58,852 nucleotides of DNA, from positions 1 through 58,852 of the forward strand of contig NZ_JACIEU010000028.1 of assembly GCF_014197035.1 (NCBI RefSeq), written 5' to 3'. This stretch comes from Sphingobium scionense. Lineage in GTDB: Bacteria; Pseudomonadota; Alphaproteobacteria; Sphingomonadales; Sphingomonadaceae. Position numbers and translations under genes: made by a program. Shown in pieces: positions 42,981 to 51,190 of this stretch. Under the pieces are notes generated by a model. That model ran no database searches and was not told the DNA's origin. It was given only the letters and a program-made list of their open reading frames with translations. How positions within the stretch are numbered: position 1 is the first letter of the stretch; the number at the start of each line of letters is the position of its first letter.

Positions 42981-43230
42981 CAACTTCCGGCCTGACGAGG
43001 AGACAGGGGACTCGTCCCGCTAACGCCAATCCGGGATATAAACCGCCTCTCGTGGGCGCGTTGCCGATCGCCTGGTCGCGTGGCTGGAACGAACCGGTGG
43101 CGACGCCGTGCGCCGTATCTCGCTCGTGCTGCCGCCCGCCCTGACCTTGGTGATATTCGATGACCTCGAAACTGCTCCATTCCTGAAGTTACAGACAGAC
43201 ACCTCTCCGGGCTGTGCGGTTTGAACGGCG

Positions 43231-43599
43231 TTAGCCGCGATGCGATGCGGCGTCGAGCACGCTGAGCACCCGATCGATCGCGCCCGCGTTGCTCGCGGCC
43301 TTGGGCAGTTCGCGCCGCGCGAAATACTGGAGGCGATCTACGTCGCGCTGGGGCAGGTCGAGTTCGATCGGGGTCGCGCCGAGCCGTTCAGGCGGCACGC
43401 CCTGCGCCGCCTTTCCCGATGCCAGGAAATGATCAAGGAGCCGCTTGCGATCGGCGAAGGTCCAGCCCAGCGCCTTGAGTTCTTCCGGCGGGACCGAGAG
43501 AAGCGCCAGGGCGAACTCCATGATGTCATCGAAGGCAAGGACGAGGCGCACCGAGCGTCCGCCCCGCCTGCGCCAACGTTCGGCAAGACCGCGTTTCAC
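43231..43599 (-). CDS. Hypothetical protein downstream of the Usg-family gene
   Basis: 122 aa from a GTG that overlaps the Usg stop (GTGA). A basic start (KRGLAERWRRRGG) is followed by helical sequence (VLAFDDIMEFALALLSVPPEELKALGW, ADRKRLLDHFL). Not recognised. It is the last gene of a three-gene leftward unit in the heat-shock island. A frame extending upstream of the GTG runs antisense to the Usg gene and is rejected. Confidence 0.6.
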   Translation of the reverse strand: MKRGLAERWRRRGGRSVRLVLAFDDIMEFALALLSVPPEELKALGWTFADRKRLLDHFLASGKAAQGVPPERLGATPIELDLPQRDVDRLQYFARRELPKAASNAGAIDRVLSVLDAASHRG

Positions 43600-43865
43600 T
43601 TGAACGGGATGATGCCGTCGACCGCGCGCCATTCCCTTGGACCGATCAACCCACCATGGGCGATCCGGACCGAATGAAGCGCAGCCTCGATCTCGCGCCG
43701 CCAATGGTCGAGGAAGTCGAACAGCGCTGGGAAGTCCGGTGCCAGATCATATTCCTGCCAGACGAACAGTTGGAGAAGCGAAGGCGCATCGGGCCGGTAA
43801 TAATGGATTTCGGCCGTGGTGAGGCCGTAGCCCTCCAACTGCTCGATGAACGCACGATCGCTCAT
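43596..43865 (-). CDS. usg: Usg-family protein
   Basis: 89 aa. QLEGYGLTTAEIHYYRPDAPSLLQLFVWQEYDLAPDFPALFDFLDHW and LHSVRIAHGGLI match the small alphaproteobacterial Usg family as I recall it. Its role is not established. It overlaps the upstream gene by ATGA and the downstream gene by GTGA, so the three are translated together between the hsp20 and groESL units. Confidence 0.82.
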   Translation of the reverse strand: MSDRAFIEQLEGYGLTTAEIHYYRPDAPSLLQLFVWQEYDLAPDFPALFDFLDHWRREIEAALHSVRIAHGGLIGPREWRAVDGIIPFK

Positions 43866-44098
43866 TGTAGCGATCGGCCGTCTGCCCGCAGTTGATCGAG
43901 CGAGCGCATCGCGGCGAAGATCTCGTCGATCGGGACAGCGCGCTTCACTCCGGGTGGCTTTCGCATCGCCGGCTGGTCCTTTACCGCTGAACGGTCGGAC
44001 GCCCAGGAGGCGAGAATGGCGCGTTTCACTTCCGGCTCCAGGCTTGGATGATGCGCGACGTCAAAGGGATGCAGGAAACGGGAAAATGGCTGCGACAT
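43862..44098 (-). CDS. Hypothetical protein, first gene of the Usg unit
   Basis: 78 aa. FSRFLHPFDVAHHPSLEPEVKRAILASWASDRSAVKDQPAMRKPPG is a well-structured, conserved-looking segment. I recall similar proteins next to stress genes in alphaproteobacteria, without known function. It is divergent from groES and may share the control region with its CIRCE element. It overlaps Usg by ATGA. Confidence 0.65.
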   Translation of the reverse strand: MSQPFSRFLHPFDVAHHPSLEPEVKRAILASWASDRSAVKDQPAMRKPPGVKRAVPIDEIFAAMRSLDQLRADGRSLQ

Positions 44099-44229
44099 GG
44101 CCTAACTCCTTTCCTTTTGTCGCTCCTTTTCTCAAACGCGGGCTACGCCCGACGCGATCCAAGATTTTGGTACGCCCCTGAGTCGAGTCAAGAGGAAATT
44201 TTTTCTCTAAGCCTCTGATAAGGGCGGCA

Positions 44230-44256
44230 TTGGCACCTGGATGCATCGAGTGCCAA
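44230..44256. promoter_or_regulatory. CIRCE-type HrcA operator upstream of groES
   Basis: Arms TTGGCACCT (44230-44238) and GAGTGCCAA (44248-44256) around a 9-bp spacer: the 9-9-9 geometry of CIRCE with TTGGCAC/GTGCCAA substituting for TTAGCAC/GTGCTAA. Seven of nine arm positions pair. HrcA would repress here in unstressed cells. The element lies 16 bp before the RpoH-like promoter. Confidence 0.75.
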
Positions 44257-44271
44257 TTTTTTTCATAAACC

Positions 44272-44300
44272 CTCTTGAACGGAAAAATCTCCTTTCCTAG
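44272..44300 (+). promoter_or_regulatory. RpoH-like heat-shock promoter of groESL
   Basis: CTCTTGAA - 12 bp - CTTTCCTAG, identical blocks and spacing to the hsp20 promoter at 41726-41754, about 70 bp before the groES start. Confidence 0.75.
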
Positions 44301-44370
44301 TTCACGCAAACCTGCCGTTCTGACGAACGGGAGGGCTATCACAACCTGTTTTGCATCTGGAGGTTTTGCC

Positions 44371-44685
44371 ATGCATTTCCGCCCCTTGCACGACCGTGTG
44401 GTCGTCCGCCGCATCGAGGCCGAGGAGAAGACCTCGGGCGGCATCATCATCCCCGATACCGCCAAGGAAAAGCCGCAGGAAGGCGAAGTCGTCGCGGTGG
44501 GTCCGGGCTCCCGTGATGATAGCGGCCAACTGGTCGAGTTGTCCGTCAAGGCCGGCGACCGTATCCTGTTCGGCAAATGGTCGGGCACCGAGGTCAAGAT
44601 CGACGGCGAGGATCTGCTCATCATGAAGGAGAGCGACATCCTCGGCGTGATCGAGACGGTTGCGCAGCTCAAGCAGGCGGCCTGA
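44371..44685 (+). CDS. groES: Co-chaperonin GroES
   Basis: 104 aa. It contains FRPLHDRVVVRRIEAEEKTSGGIIIPDTAKEKPQEGEV, the mobile loop and roof of GroES, and ends LGVIETVAQLKQA. It caps the GroEL ring during folding. CTGGAGG precedes the ATG. Control is dual: an RpoH-like promoter plus CIRCE. Confidence 0.97.
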   Translation: MHFRPLHDRVVVRRIEAEEKTSGGIIIPDTAKEKPQEGEVVAVGPGSRDDSGQLVELSVKAGDRILFGKWSGTEVKIDGEDLLIMKESDILGVIETVAQLKQAA

Positions 44686-44740
44686 GCCAGCCTGTACCCC
44701 CTCTAACCATCAGGAAGGAATTGAAGAAAGGAGCAGGCAG

Positions 44741-46360
44741 ATGGCTGCCAAGGAAGTGAAGTTTGCGTCCGACGCGCGGGACCGCATGTTGCGCGGCGTG
44801 GATACGCTGGCCAACGCGGTGAAGGTGACCCTCGGCCCCAAGGGCCGCAATGTGGTCATCGAAAAGTCGTTCGGGGCTCCCCGCATCACCAAGGACGGTG
44901 TGACGGTCGCCAAGGAAATCGAACTCGCCGACAAGTTCGAGAATATGGGCGCGCAGATGCTGCGCGAGGTCGCCAACAAGCAGAACGACAAGGCCGGTGA
45001 CGGCACGACCACCGCCACCGTACTCGCCCAGGCGATCGTGCGTGAGGGTTCGAAGGCGGTCGCTGCCGGCATGAACCCGATGGACGTGAAGCGTGGCATC
45101 GATCTGGCTGTGAGCACCGTGGTCAAGGACCTCGAGAGCCACGCCAAGAAGGTCGGCGCAAATAGCGAGATCGCACAGGTCGCGACCATCTCGGCCAACG
45201 GCGATGAGGAAGTGGGCCGTATCCTCGCCGAGGCGATGGAGAAGGTCGGTAACGAAGGCGTGATCACGGTCGAGGAGGCCAAGAGCCTCGAGACCGAGCT
45301 CGAGACAGTCGAGGGCATGCAGTTCGACCGCGGCTATCTCTCGCCCTACTTCATTACCAATGCCGAGAAGCTCAAGGTCGAGCTGGATGACCCGTATATC
45401 CTGATCCACGAGAAGAAGCTCTCGAACCTGCAGGCGCTCGTACCCCTGCTTGAGAAGGTTGTTCAGTCCGGCCGGCCGCTTTTGATCATCGCCGAGGATG
45501 TCGAGGGCGAAGCGCTCGCGACGCTGGTCGTCAATAAGCTGCGCGGTGGCCTCAAGATCGCGGCTGTCAAGGCGCCGGGCTTCGGCGATCGCCGCAAGGC
45601 AATGCTCGAGGATATCGCGATCCTGACCGACGGCAATGTCGTCTCCGAGGATCTCGGTATCAAGCTCGAAAATGTCACGATCAACATGCTCGGCCACGCG
45701 AAAAAGGTCACGATCGACAAGGACAACACGACCATCATCGACGGCGTGGGTCAGAAGGACGATATCGACGGCCGCGTCGCGCAGCTGCGTCAGCAGATCG
45801 AGACCACCTCCTCCGACTATGACCGCGAGAAGCTGCAGGAACGTGTGGCCAAGCTCGCCGGCGGTGTCGCGGTGATCCGGGTCGGCGGCGCGACCGAGGT
45901 CGAGGTCAAGGAGAAGAAGGACCGCGTCGACGACGCGCTCCACGCCACCCGCGCAGCGGTCGAGGAAGGCATCCTGCCGGGGGGCGGCGTCGCGCTGCTG
46001 CGCGCGATCAAGGCGCTCGATGGCCTGAAGGCCGCCAATGACGACCAGCAGTCCGGTATCGACATCATCCGCCGGGCGCTGCGCGCGCCTGCGCGGCAGA
46101 TCGCCGAGAATGCCGGCGAAGACGGCGCCTGGATCGTCGGCAAGTTGCTCGAGAGTTCCGACTACAACTGGGGCTTCAATGCCGCCACCGCCGAATATCA
46201 GGATCTCGTCCAGGCGGGCGTGATCGATCCGGCCAAGGTCGTGCGCACCGCCCTGCAGGACGCGGCCTCGGTCGCCTCGCTGCTCATCACCACGGAAGCG
46301 CTCGTTGCCGAACTGCCCAAGGAGGAGAAGGCCGCGCCGATGCCGGCGATGGACTATTGA
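44741..46360 (+). CDS. groEL: Chaperonin GroEL
   Basis: 539 aa. AAKEVKFASDARDRMLRGVDTLANAVKVTLGPKGRNV opens the protein, with GDGTTTATVLA in the ATP site and GGGVALLRA near residue 414. The C-terminus is PMPAMDY instead of the usual Gly-Gly-Met repeat tail. GroEL refolds proteins inside a 14-subunit double ring. It starts 55 bp after groES. It is probably an additional copy, given its place in an accessory heat-shock island. Confidence 0.97.
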   Translation: MAAKEVKFASDARDRMLRGVDTLANAVKVTLGPKGRNVVIEKSFGAPRITKDGVTVAKEIELADKFENMGAQMLREVANKQNDKAGDGTTTATVLAQAIVREGSKAVAAGMNPMDVKRGIDLAVSTVVKDLESHAKKVGANSEIAQVATISANGDEEVGRILAEAMEKVGNEGVITVEEAKSLETELETVEGMQFDRGYLSPYFITNAEKLKVELDDPYILIHEKKLSNLQALVPLLEKVVQSGRPLLIIAEDVEGEALATLVVNKLRGGLKIAAVKAPGFGDRRKAMLEDIAILTDGNVVSEDLGIKLENVTINMLGHAKKVTIDKDNTTIIDGVGQKDDIDGRVAQLRQQIETTSSDYDREKLQERVAKLAGGVAVIRVGGATEVEVKEKKDRVDDALHATRAAVEEGILPGGGVALLRAIKALDGLKAANDDQQSGIDIIRRALRAPARQIAENAGEDGAWIVGKLLESSDYNWGFNAATAEYQDLVQAGVIDPAKVVRTALQDAASVASLLITTEALVAELPKEEKAAPMPAMDY

Positions 46361-46370
46361 AATGAGAAAG

Positions 46371-46392
46371 GGGAGTCCGGAAACGGACTCCC
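46371..46392 (+). terminator. Terminator-like hairpin after groEL
   Basis: GGGAGTCCG - GAAA - CGGACTCCC, a perfect 9-bp stem with a GNRA tetraloop, 10 bp after the groEL stop. No T-tract follows, so termination efficiency is uncertain. Confidence 0.6.
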
Positions 46393-46638
46393 GGACATTC
46401 GGAACTACAGACCAGCCCGTGTCAAATAAGGTCCAATTCCCGCCATTTTTTTAGAATATCGATGCTCGTGCGGTGGACTAGCGCCGACTTTGCCCCAAAA
46501 GTCGATCAACTTTGGTGAGGTGGTCAGGGCTGCGTGGCCAACTATTATGCTCTGTTCGTCCGGTGAATTCGATGAAGACCTCTGGCCTCAACCTGGTTCT
46601 AGCGGCAAAGACCGTGCCAGAGGGACGGAGAGACACTG

Positions 46639-46830
46639 ATGACAAGGATCGAAAACGGCCCTACCCCGCTCTATGCCTTGAGCAAGGAAGAGATGTCCCG
46701 GCTGACCCAGGGTATCGCGCTCGATTTGCTCGCGCGCCCGCTGTCTATTGAACTTGATCCCCAGGACGGCGCGCATGTCCGATTTCATTCGGTTGCGGAG
46801 GCCGAGCGCGTCCGATCCTATATCGCGTGA
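46639..46830 (+). CDS. Small hypothetical protein
   Basis: 63 aa with GGAG eight bases before the ATG. The pattern YALSKEEMSRLTQGIALDLLARPL, then ELDPQDGAHVRFHSVAEAERVRSYIA, suggests a compact alpha/beta domain. Not recognised. Confidence 0.5.
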   Translation: MTRIENGPTPLYALSKEEMSRLTQGIALDLLARPLSIELDPQDGAHVRFHSVAEAERVRSYIA

Positions 46831-47152
46831 GAGACCGTTGGGCGGGAACGATACGCTCGACGCGACATATCCTATGGGACATGCGGGATATCCGATTTTG
46901 ATAGCGAGGGCCTCCCCGTCCTAATGACAGGCAGTGATCTCGGCCCTATTCTTCCCACCATGTCCGCTGCTCCCGGTATCGGGCACCGGACACTCGCGCC
47001 GGGTTTGCCCTCCCCCTGTTAGTTGGCGATGCCGCCGGGAAATCAGAGCGCCCGGTTTTTCCGGAGAGTGCCAGCGGGTATGTATGGGAACTTGCCATGA
47101 CTTTGGGGCGCAGGCGACGTATTGAGGTCAGAGTATCGATAGAGAATCTGGT
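46831..47152. other. Intergenic region, no supported gene
   Basis: About 320 bp before the bactofilin-like operon. ATATCC (46867-46872) and GGATAT (46886-46891) form a small inverted repeat that could be an operator. No gene, RNA or convincing promoter is seen. Confidence 0.35.
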
Positions 47153-47458
47153 GTGAAGGCAGTCCACGACACCATTGATGGTCCGTTTGCGATAGAGGAA
47201 GATATCGCGCTCTATGGCACCATCACCGGCGGCGCCACGCTTTGCAGCGGGAGGCGCTTCATTCTGCATGGCACGATCGCGGGCGATCTGAAGGTGGAAA
47301 GAGGCGCACGGGCTATCCTGCATGGTACAGTGGCTGGGCGCATCTATAATGATGGCGGACGCGTCGAATTGTTCGGCATCGCTGATGCAGTCGCGAACAG
47401 TTCCGGGGACGCGATAACGATCATCGATCCGGACGCCCTTGTCATGGGGCGCCGGTGA
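47153..47458 (+). CDS. Bactofilin-like repeat protein
   Basis: 101 aa from a GTG. Repeats of the form ALYGTITGGATL, ILHGTIAGDLKV, ILHGTVAGRIYN and VELFGIADAV suggest a small right-handed beta-helix as in bactofilins (polymer-forming cell-shape or scaffold proteins). It is shorter than typical bactofilins and has no membrane anchor. Its stop overlaps the start of the next gene (GTGA), beginning a chain of overlapped genes. Confidence 0.55.
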   Translation: MKAVHDTIDGPFAIEEDIALYGTITGGATLCSGRRFILHGTIAGDLKVERGARAILHGTVAGRIYNDGGRVELFGIADAVANSSGDAITIIDPDALVMGRR

Positions 47459-48201
47459 GCGGCTTCGCTATCGAAACGCTCCGCGCTCCCCGACGGATTA
47501 TCGCTCTGGTCCTGTCGGTCGCTGCCCTGCCCGCGACAAGCGCCTATGCGATGATGCCATCTTGTCAGGCTCCGGTCGGCGAAACTGTTCCCCTGAGCGC
47601 GGCATCCCTTTCCGTTGAGGACGTGGGCGGGCGCTATGACACGAGCACGGGATGGCCGCCCCCCGGTGAGCAGCGTGTGGGCGCGCTGCGCTACGCTTGG
47701 GGCCTGATGCTGCAAAGTGACGACGCCCGCTTTGCTCGTGTCGATCAGGTCCAGAGCGGCGTGCGTTTGTCGACAAGCGGTTGCTGGCTCGGCGGCGATT
47801 TCGTCTGGGGTAAGGATGGCATCGTCACCGGTATCGACAAACCGCGTATTGTCGCTGATCCCTACCGGCCCGGCTATGTGCGACCACAACCCGATCGTCG
47901 CGGTATTCCTGTCATTGCCGGTTATCGCTATGTCGCAGCAAGCGAGAGCTTCAGCGCCCTCTACCCCTGGATTGGGCTGTGGGCGGTCGATGGCGACGCG
48001 CATCGCACCGGCATCATCGCTTTCAACGATCACGCCCATCTGGTCCTGGCGACGCTTCCCTATCGCCTGGCGACCATCACGACCTTGCCTTCGCCCGACA
48101 GCCCATGGACCAGCATCACTGTCACTGGCGCAAGCCTACACGAGCCAACACCATTCCTCCAGTTGATGTGGCGCACGGATATACAGGAGACAAACCCATG
48201 A
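47455..48201 (+). CDS. Exported hypothetical protein
   Basis: 248 aa from a GTG overlapping the previous stop. Signal peptide about 1-32 (LVLSVAALPATSAYA). The mature part has GALRYAWGLMLQSDDARFARVDQVQSG and SGCWLGGDFVWGKDGIVTGIDKPRIVADPY, with later beta-rich sequence. Not recognised. Coupled by ATGA to the next gene. Confidence 0.6.
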   Translation: MSGFAIETLRAPRRIIALVLSVAALPATSAYAMMPSCQAPVGETVPLSAASLSVEDVGGRYDTSTGWPPPGEQRVGALRYAWGLMLQSDDARFARVDQVQSGVRLSTSGCWLGGDFVWGKDGIVTGIDKPRIVADPYRPGYVRPQPDRRGIPVIAGYRYVAASESFSALYPWIGLWAVDGDAHRTGIIAFNDHAHLVLATLPYRLATITTLPSPDSPWTSITVTGASLHEPTPFLQLMWRTDIQETNP

Positions 48202-48461
48202 CTGACGCTTCCCGGCTCTCGTGGCAGCTCCTGATGGTTGGGCCAGGGATCGACCGCATCACGCCTGATATTCAGGACAAGCTCGCATCGCTCCTCGATC
48301 TGCTTCCGGCCACCGCAACGATCAACGTGCAGACCGATGCCGGCTATGTCACCGTGTCGCGCGACTGGCCCAGTCATCGGATGGAAACCGTCGACAGCCT
48401 GGTAGACGCGATCGCCGCAGCGCCGGGCATCATTGATATTGCCGTGCCGGAGAGCCGGTGA
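48198..48461 (+). CDS. Small protein, paralogue 1 of a flanking pair
   Basis: 87 aa. SWQLLMVGPGIDRITPDIQDKL, LDLLPATATINVQTDAGYVTVSRDWPSHRME and IAAAPGIIDIAV can be aligned along the whole length with the protein at 49011-49280. The family is not recognised; the layout suggests a small alpha/beta fold. It is coupled to the P-loop ATPase gene by a GTGA overlap. Confidence 0.65.
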   Translation: MTDASRLSWQLLMVGPGIDRITPDIQDKLASLLDLLPATATINVQTDAGYVTVSRDWPSHRMETVDSLVDAIAAAPGIIDIAVPESR

Positions 48462-49024
48462 TTCCACGCCCCGCTAATCCGCCCGCCTTCCATATCATCA
48501 CCGGAGGGCCAGGCTCCGGGAAGACTACGCTGATCGACGCTCTGGCGCTTGAAGGCTTTCATTATATGCCCGAAGCGGGCCGCGCTATCATTCGCGATCA
48601 GGTCGCGATCGGAGGCACCGCCCTGCCCTGGTCGGACCGCGCCGCTTTTGCGGAGTTGATGCTGGCCTGGGAATTGCTCTCCTGGCATGAAGCGCATGCT
48701 CGTGCAGGCCCGGTAATCTTCGATCGCGGCGTTCCCGATGTGTCGGGCTATCTGCGCGTATCCGGCCTTCCCGTCCCGGCCCATTTGAGCGAGGCGGCAA
48801 GGCTGTTCCGCTACCAGCCTCGCGTGTTCATCGCACCGCCCTGGCGCGCGATCTTCATGGCCGACGCGGAGAGAAGGCAGGATTTTGCCGAAGCAGAAGC
48901 CACCTATGAGGCCATGGTGGCGGTCTATACCGAACTGGGATACGAACTGATGATGCTTCCCTTTGCTCCAGTCACCGAACGGGCATGCTTTGTGCGCTCC
49001 GCGATAGCAGGTGACCTTGACTGA
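48458..49024 (+). CDS. P-loop ATPase/kinase-like protein
   Basis: 188 aa from a GTG. Walker A is GGPGSGKT (residues 16-23, K22), followed by LIDALALEGFHYMPEAGRAII, and IFDRGVPDVSGYL as a Walker-B/lid-type region. It resembles AAA_28-like or nucleoside-kinase-like NTPases that phosphorylate or sense small molecules. It lies between two paralogous small proteins and overlaps both. Substrate unknown. Confidence 0.75.
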   Translation: MIPRPANPPAFHIITGGPGSGKTTLIDALALEGFHYMPEAGRAIIRDQVAIGGTALPWSDRAAFAELMLAWELLSWHEAHARAGPVIFDRGVPDVSGYLRVSGLPVPAHLSEAARLFRYQPRVFIAPPWRAIFMADAERRQDFAEAEATYEAMVAVYTELGYELMMLPFAPVTERACFVRSAIAGDLD

Positions 49025-49280
49025 CCCCGCCTCCCGCCCCTGGCAGCTTCTCATCGTAGGTCCAGGTATCCGCTTCATCACGCCCGAAGTTGGTAACCAG
49101 CTGGTACGCGTGTTCGATCTGTCACCGCAGACGCGGCTCATTGAAATTGAAACCGATGAGGGCGATGTCAGCGTCTCGCGAGTCTGGCCAAGCGAGCACC
49201 TGGAAAGGGTCGCAGCGATCGAAGCGGATATCGACGCCATACCCGGTATTCGCCGCATGACGGTGTTTCAGTCAGGCTGA
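49011..49280 (+). CDS. Small protein, paralogue 2 of a flanking pair
   Basis: 89 aa from a GTG inside the ATPase gene (14-base overlap); a TTG at 49017 is an alternative. RPWQLLIVGPGIRFITPEVGNQL, FDLSPQTRLIEIETDEGDVSVSRVWPSEHLE and IDAIPGIRRMTV mirror paralogue 1. No signal or membrane segment. It follows the ATPase directly, so the three probably work together. Confidence 0.65.
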   Translation: MTLTDPASRPWQLLIVGPGIRFITPEVGNQLVRVFDLSPQTRLIEIETDEGDVSVSRVWPSEHLERVAAIEADIDAIPGIRRMTVFQSG

Positions 49281-49481
49281 CGAAGGCGTCGCTGCACGCT
49301 TTGGTCGCATCCCCTCCAATATATTCCAGATATAGGAGTGATATGATTTGGCCATGGGTCCCGGCTGGGAGTAATCTCCGCCATGGTCGCGAGGGCCGTG
49401 GAACGCCTTATGCAGTGTAGCGCGACCCAGGCCCCGCCGCGTCTTGGAAGCATGGCGGGGCTTGTCACAGGTGGGGGCGAC

Positions 49482-49989
49482 ATGACACAAAGATTCCCGG
49501 CAACTATATGCGCCCTCGCCTTGGCAGTCAGCGGCTCCTGTGTCGCGCGGGCCGTACCCGAAACTCCGGAATCACTACTTGGCCCTGCTTGGGCGACGCT
49601 GACGATCAAACCGTCATGGCAGGATGAAACTCGGATCGAGTTCGGTACGATCCGGCTCAATCCCGAGACGCGCCAACTCGATTACTGGATGCGGCGCGCG
49701 CGGCCGCACCGTGCAGCAAGCCGACAGCATAACCTGTCCGGCGATGCGCAGGTTGATCGGCGAGATGAAGCGGATCGAACCACTCCAGCCCGATCCACCG
49801 GGATTTTCCGACAAGGATATTCTCATAGATATTCTCATAACGATGGATGGCACCCTTTTCACGCTGGAGGGGCCCGGCAATTTCAGCGATAGCCATTCGG
49901 GCCGGTTCATGATGGAAGCCAATGTCGGCACGCCTCTTGCGCAATGGGCACGGCGCATCGAAGACGCGCTGACCACATGCTGGAAATGA
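49482..49989 (+). pseudogene. Exported protein gene with a frameshift
   Basis: The frame from ATG at 49482 gives a signal peptide (ICALALAVSGSCVARA), then a mature domain up to RQLDYWMRRAR. The frame continues one base over with TVQQADSITCPAMRRLIGEMKRIEPL to the stop at 49989. The switch lies in the GC run 49690-49702 (gcggcgcgcgcgg). Without it a single protein of about 168 residues would be read. It is either a recent frameshift or a sequencing error; function unknown. Confidence 0.6.
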
Positions 49990-50008
49990 TCAAGGGACAG
50001 GCAGAGAG

Positions 50009-51190
50009 ATGACGGTCGTTTTCCGGCGAAGCTGGGGATGGCTGGTCCTCGCCACCCTCACAGTTTCGACCATTGGCGACGAAATCACGTTGCTGACGCT
50101 CATGTTCCGGACGGCCGATACGGCCTGGCCCTTTGGTGTGCCGGCGCTGCTGATCGCGGAACTGCTCCCGGGTCTCATCACCGCGCCCTGGGCAGGGCGC
50201 TTGATCGACCGCCGCGACGCAGCGCATATTCTGATCGCGACGTCTGGGCTGCAGGCCGTAGCGATCGCGCTCATCGCTCATATTCCCTCCCTGACGCTCG
50301 TTGGCGCCGCCGTGCTGAGCCTGTTATTCACTGTCAGCAGCGCCGCGACTTTCACGCTGATCCCCGTGTTGGCGAGCGCGCTGGGCATGACGCTGGCACG
50401 TGCCAACGGCTTCCTTGAAATGGTTCGCAGCCTTGGCATGCTTGCCGGCCCCATCGCCGGTGGCGTGCTGGTCGGTTGGGTGGGATCGACCAACGCCTTG
50501 CTGATCGACGCGGCCAGCTTCATGTTGCTGCTTCTCATTGTGGCGCTCAGCGGGTTGCGCCGCAGGCCGCAGCGGCATGAGGAAGGAGAACGTGCCTTGC
50601 TCGCCGACTATCGGCCCCTGCTTGGCAATCGGCGCATCATGATGGCAACGGCTGCGCTCAGTCTGGAAGTTTTCGCGACTGCAGTCGCCGATGTCGCGTT
50701 CGTATTTCTGGTGACCATGACGCTGGCAAGAGGGCCAACGGTTTTCGGCATACTGACGGCACTATGGGCCGGTGGAATGCTCGTCGGCGCAGCGCTTTCC
50801 GAACGGGTCATTGGCCAACGGCTTGGCCTGGCGGCCTTCGGTACAGCCACGGTGATGGGGGGAACCATGCTGCTCATCGGCCTTGTGCCCGGTGGGCTGG
50901 CGATCGTTGCTTTGGCTTTCATCGTCGGCGGCGCGGCAAACAGCGTTCACAATGTCGCAGTGCGGACACTGCTGCAATCCGAAGTTCCGTCTGTCGATCA
51001 CGGCAAGGTCGCTGCGATCTATGGCGTGGTTACACGAACGGCCGCGATCAGTGGCTATGTGGCTGGAGGTTTTTTCGTTCCGCACGACGCACCCACGGCC
51101 TATCTGTTGGGCGGCCTGCTCGGTGTTGGTGCCGGTATCATCGGGTGGCGGATATTCAACGGTCGATGGCTGGAAAGGGCAAGATCGTGA
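50009..51190 (+). CDS. MFS transporter
   Basis: 393 aa with about 12 hydrophobic segments. GRLIDRRDAAHILIATSG is the conserved MFS loop 2-3 motif. Hydrophobic runs continue to GVGAGIIGWRIF. It resembles the enterobactin-exporter/TetV-like subgroup (two halves, short loops). The substrate is unknown. It follows the small-protein/ATPase genes and overlaps the next gene by GTGA. Confidence 0.85.
   Translation: MTVVFRRSWGWLVLATLTVSTIGDEITLLTLMFRTADTAWPFGVPALLIAELLPGLITAPWAGRLIDRRDAAHILIATSGLQAVAIALIAHIPSLTLVGAAVLSLLFTVSSAATFTLIPVLASALGMTLARANGFLEMVRSLGMLAGPIAGGVLVGWVGSTNALLIDAASFMLLLLIVALSGLRRRPQRHEEGERALLADYRPLLGNRRIMMATAALSLEVFATAVADVAFVFLVTMTLARGPTVFGILTALWAGGMLVGAALSERVIGQRLGLAAFGTATVMGGTMLLIGLVPGGLAIVALAFIVGGAANSVHNVAVRTLLQSEVPSVDHGKVAAIYGVVTRTAAISGYVAGGFFVPHDAPTAYLLGGLLGVGAGIIGWRIFNGRWLERARS

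Noticed and set aside
43231..43704. Longer version of the last Usg-unit gene
   Set aside because: The extra N-terminal part is antisense-like sequence within Usg; the GTG at 43599 overlaps the Usg stop and fits coupling.
44669..45943. 424-codon frame antisense to GroEL
   Set aside because: An antisense frame opposite highly expressed GC-rich genes is expected by codon bias.
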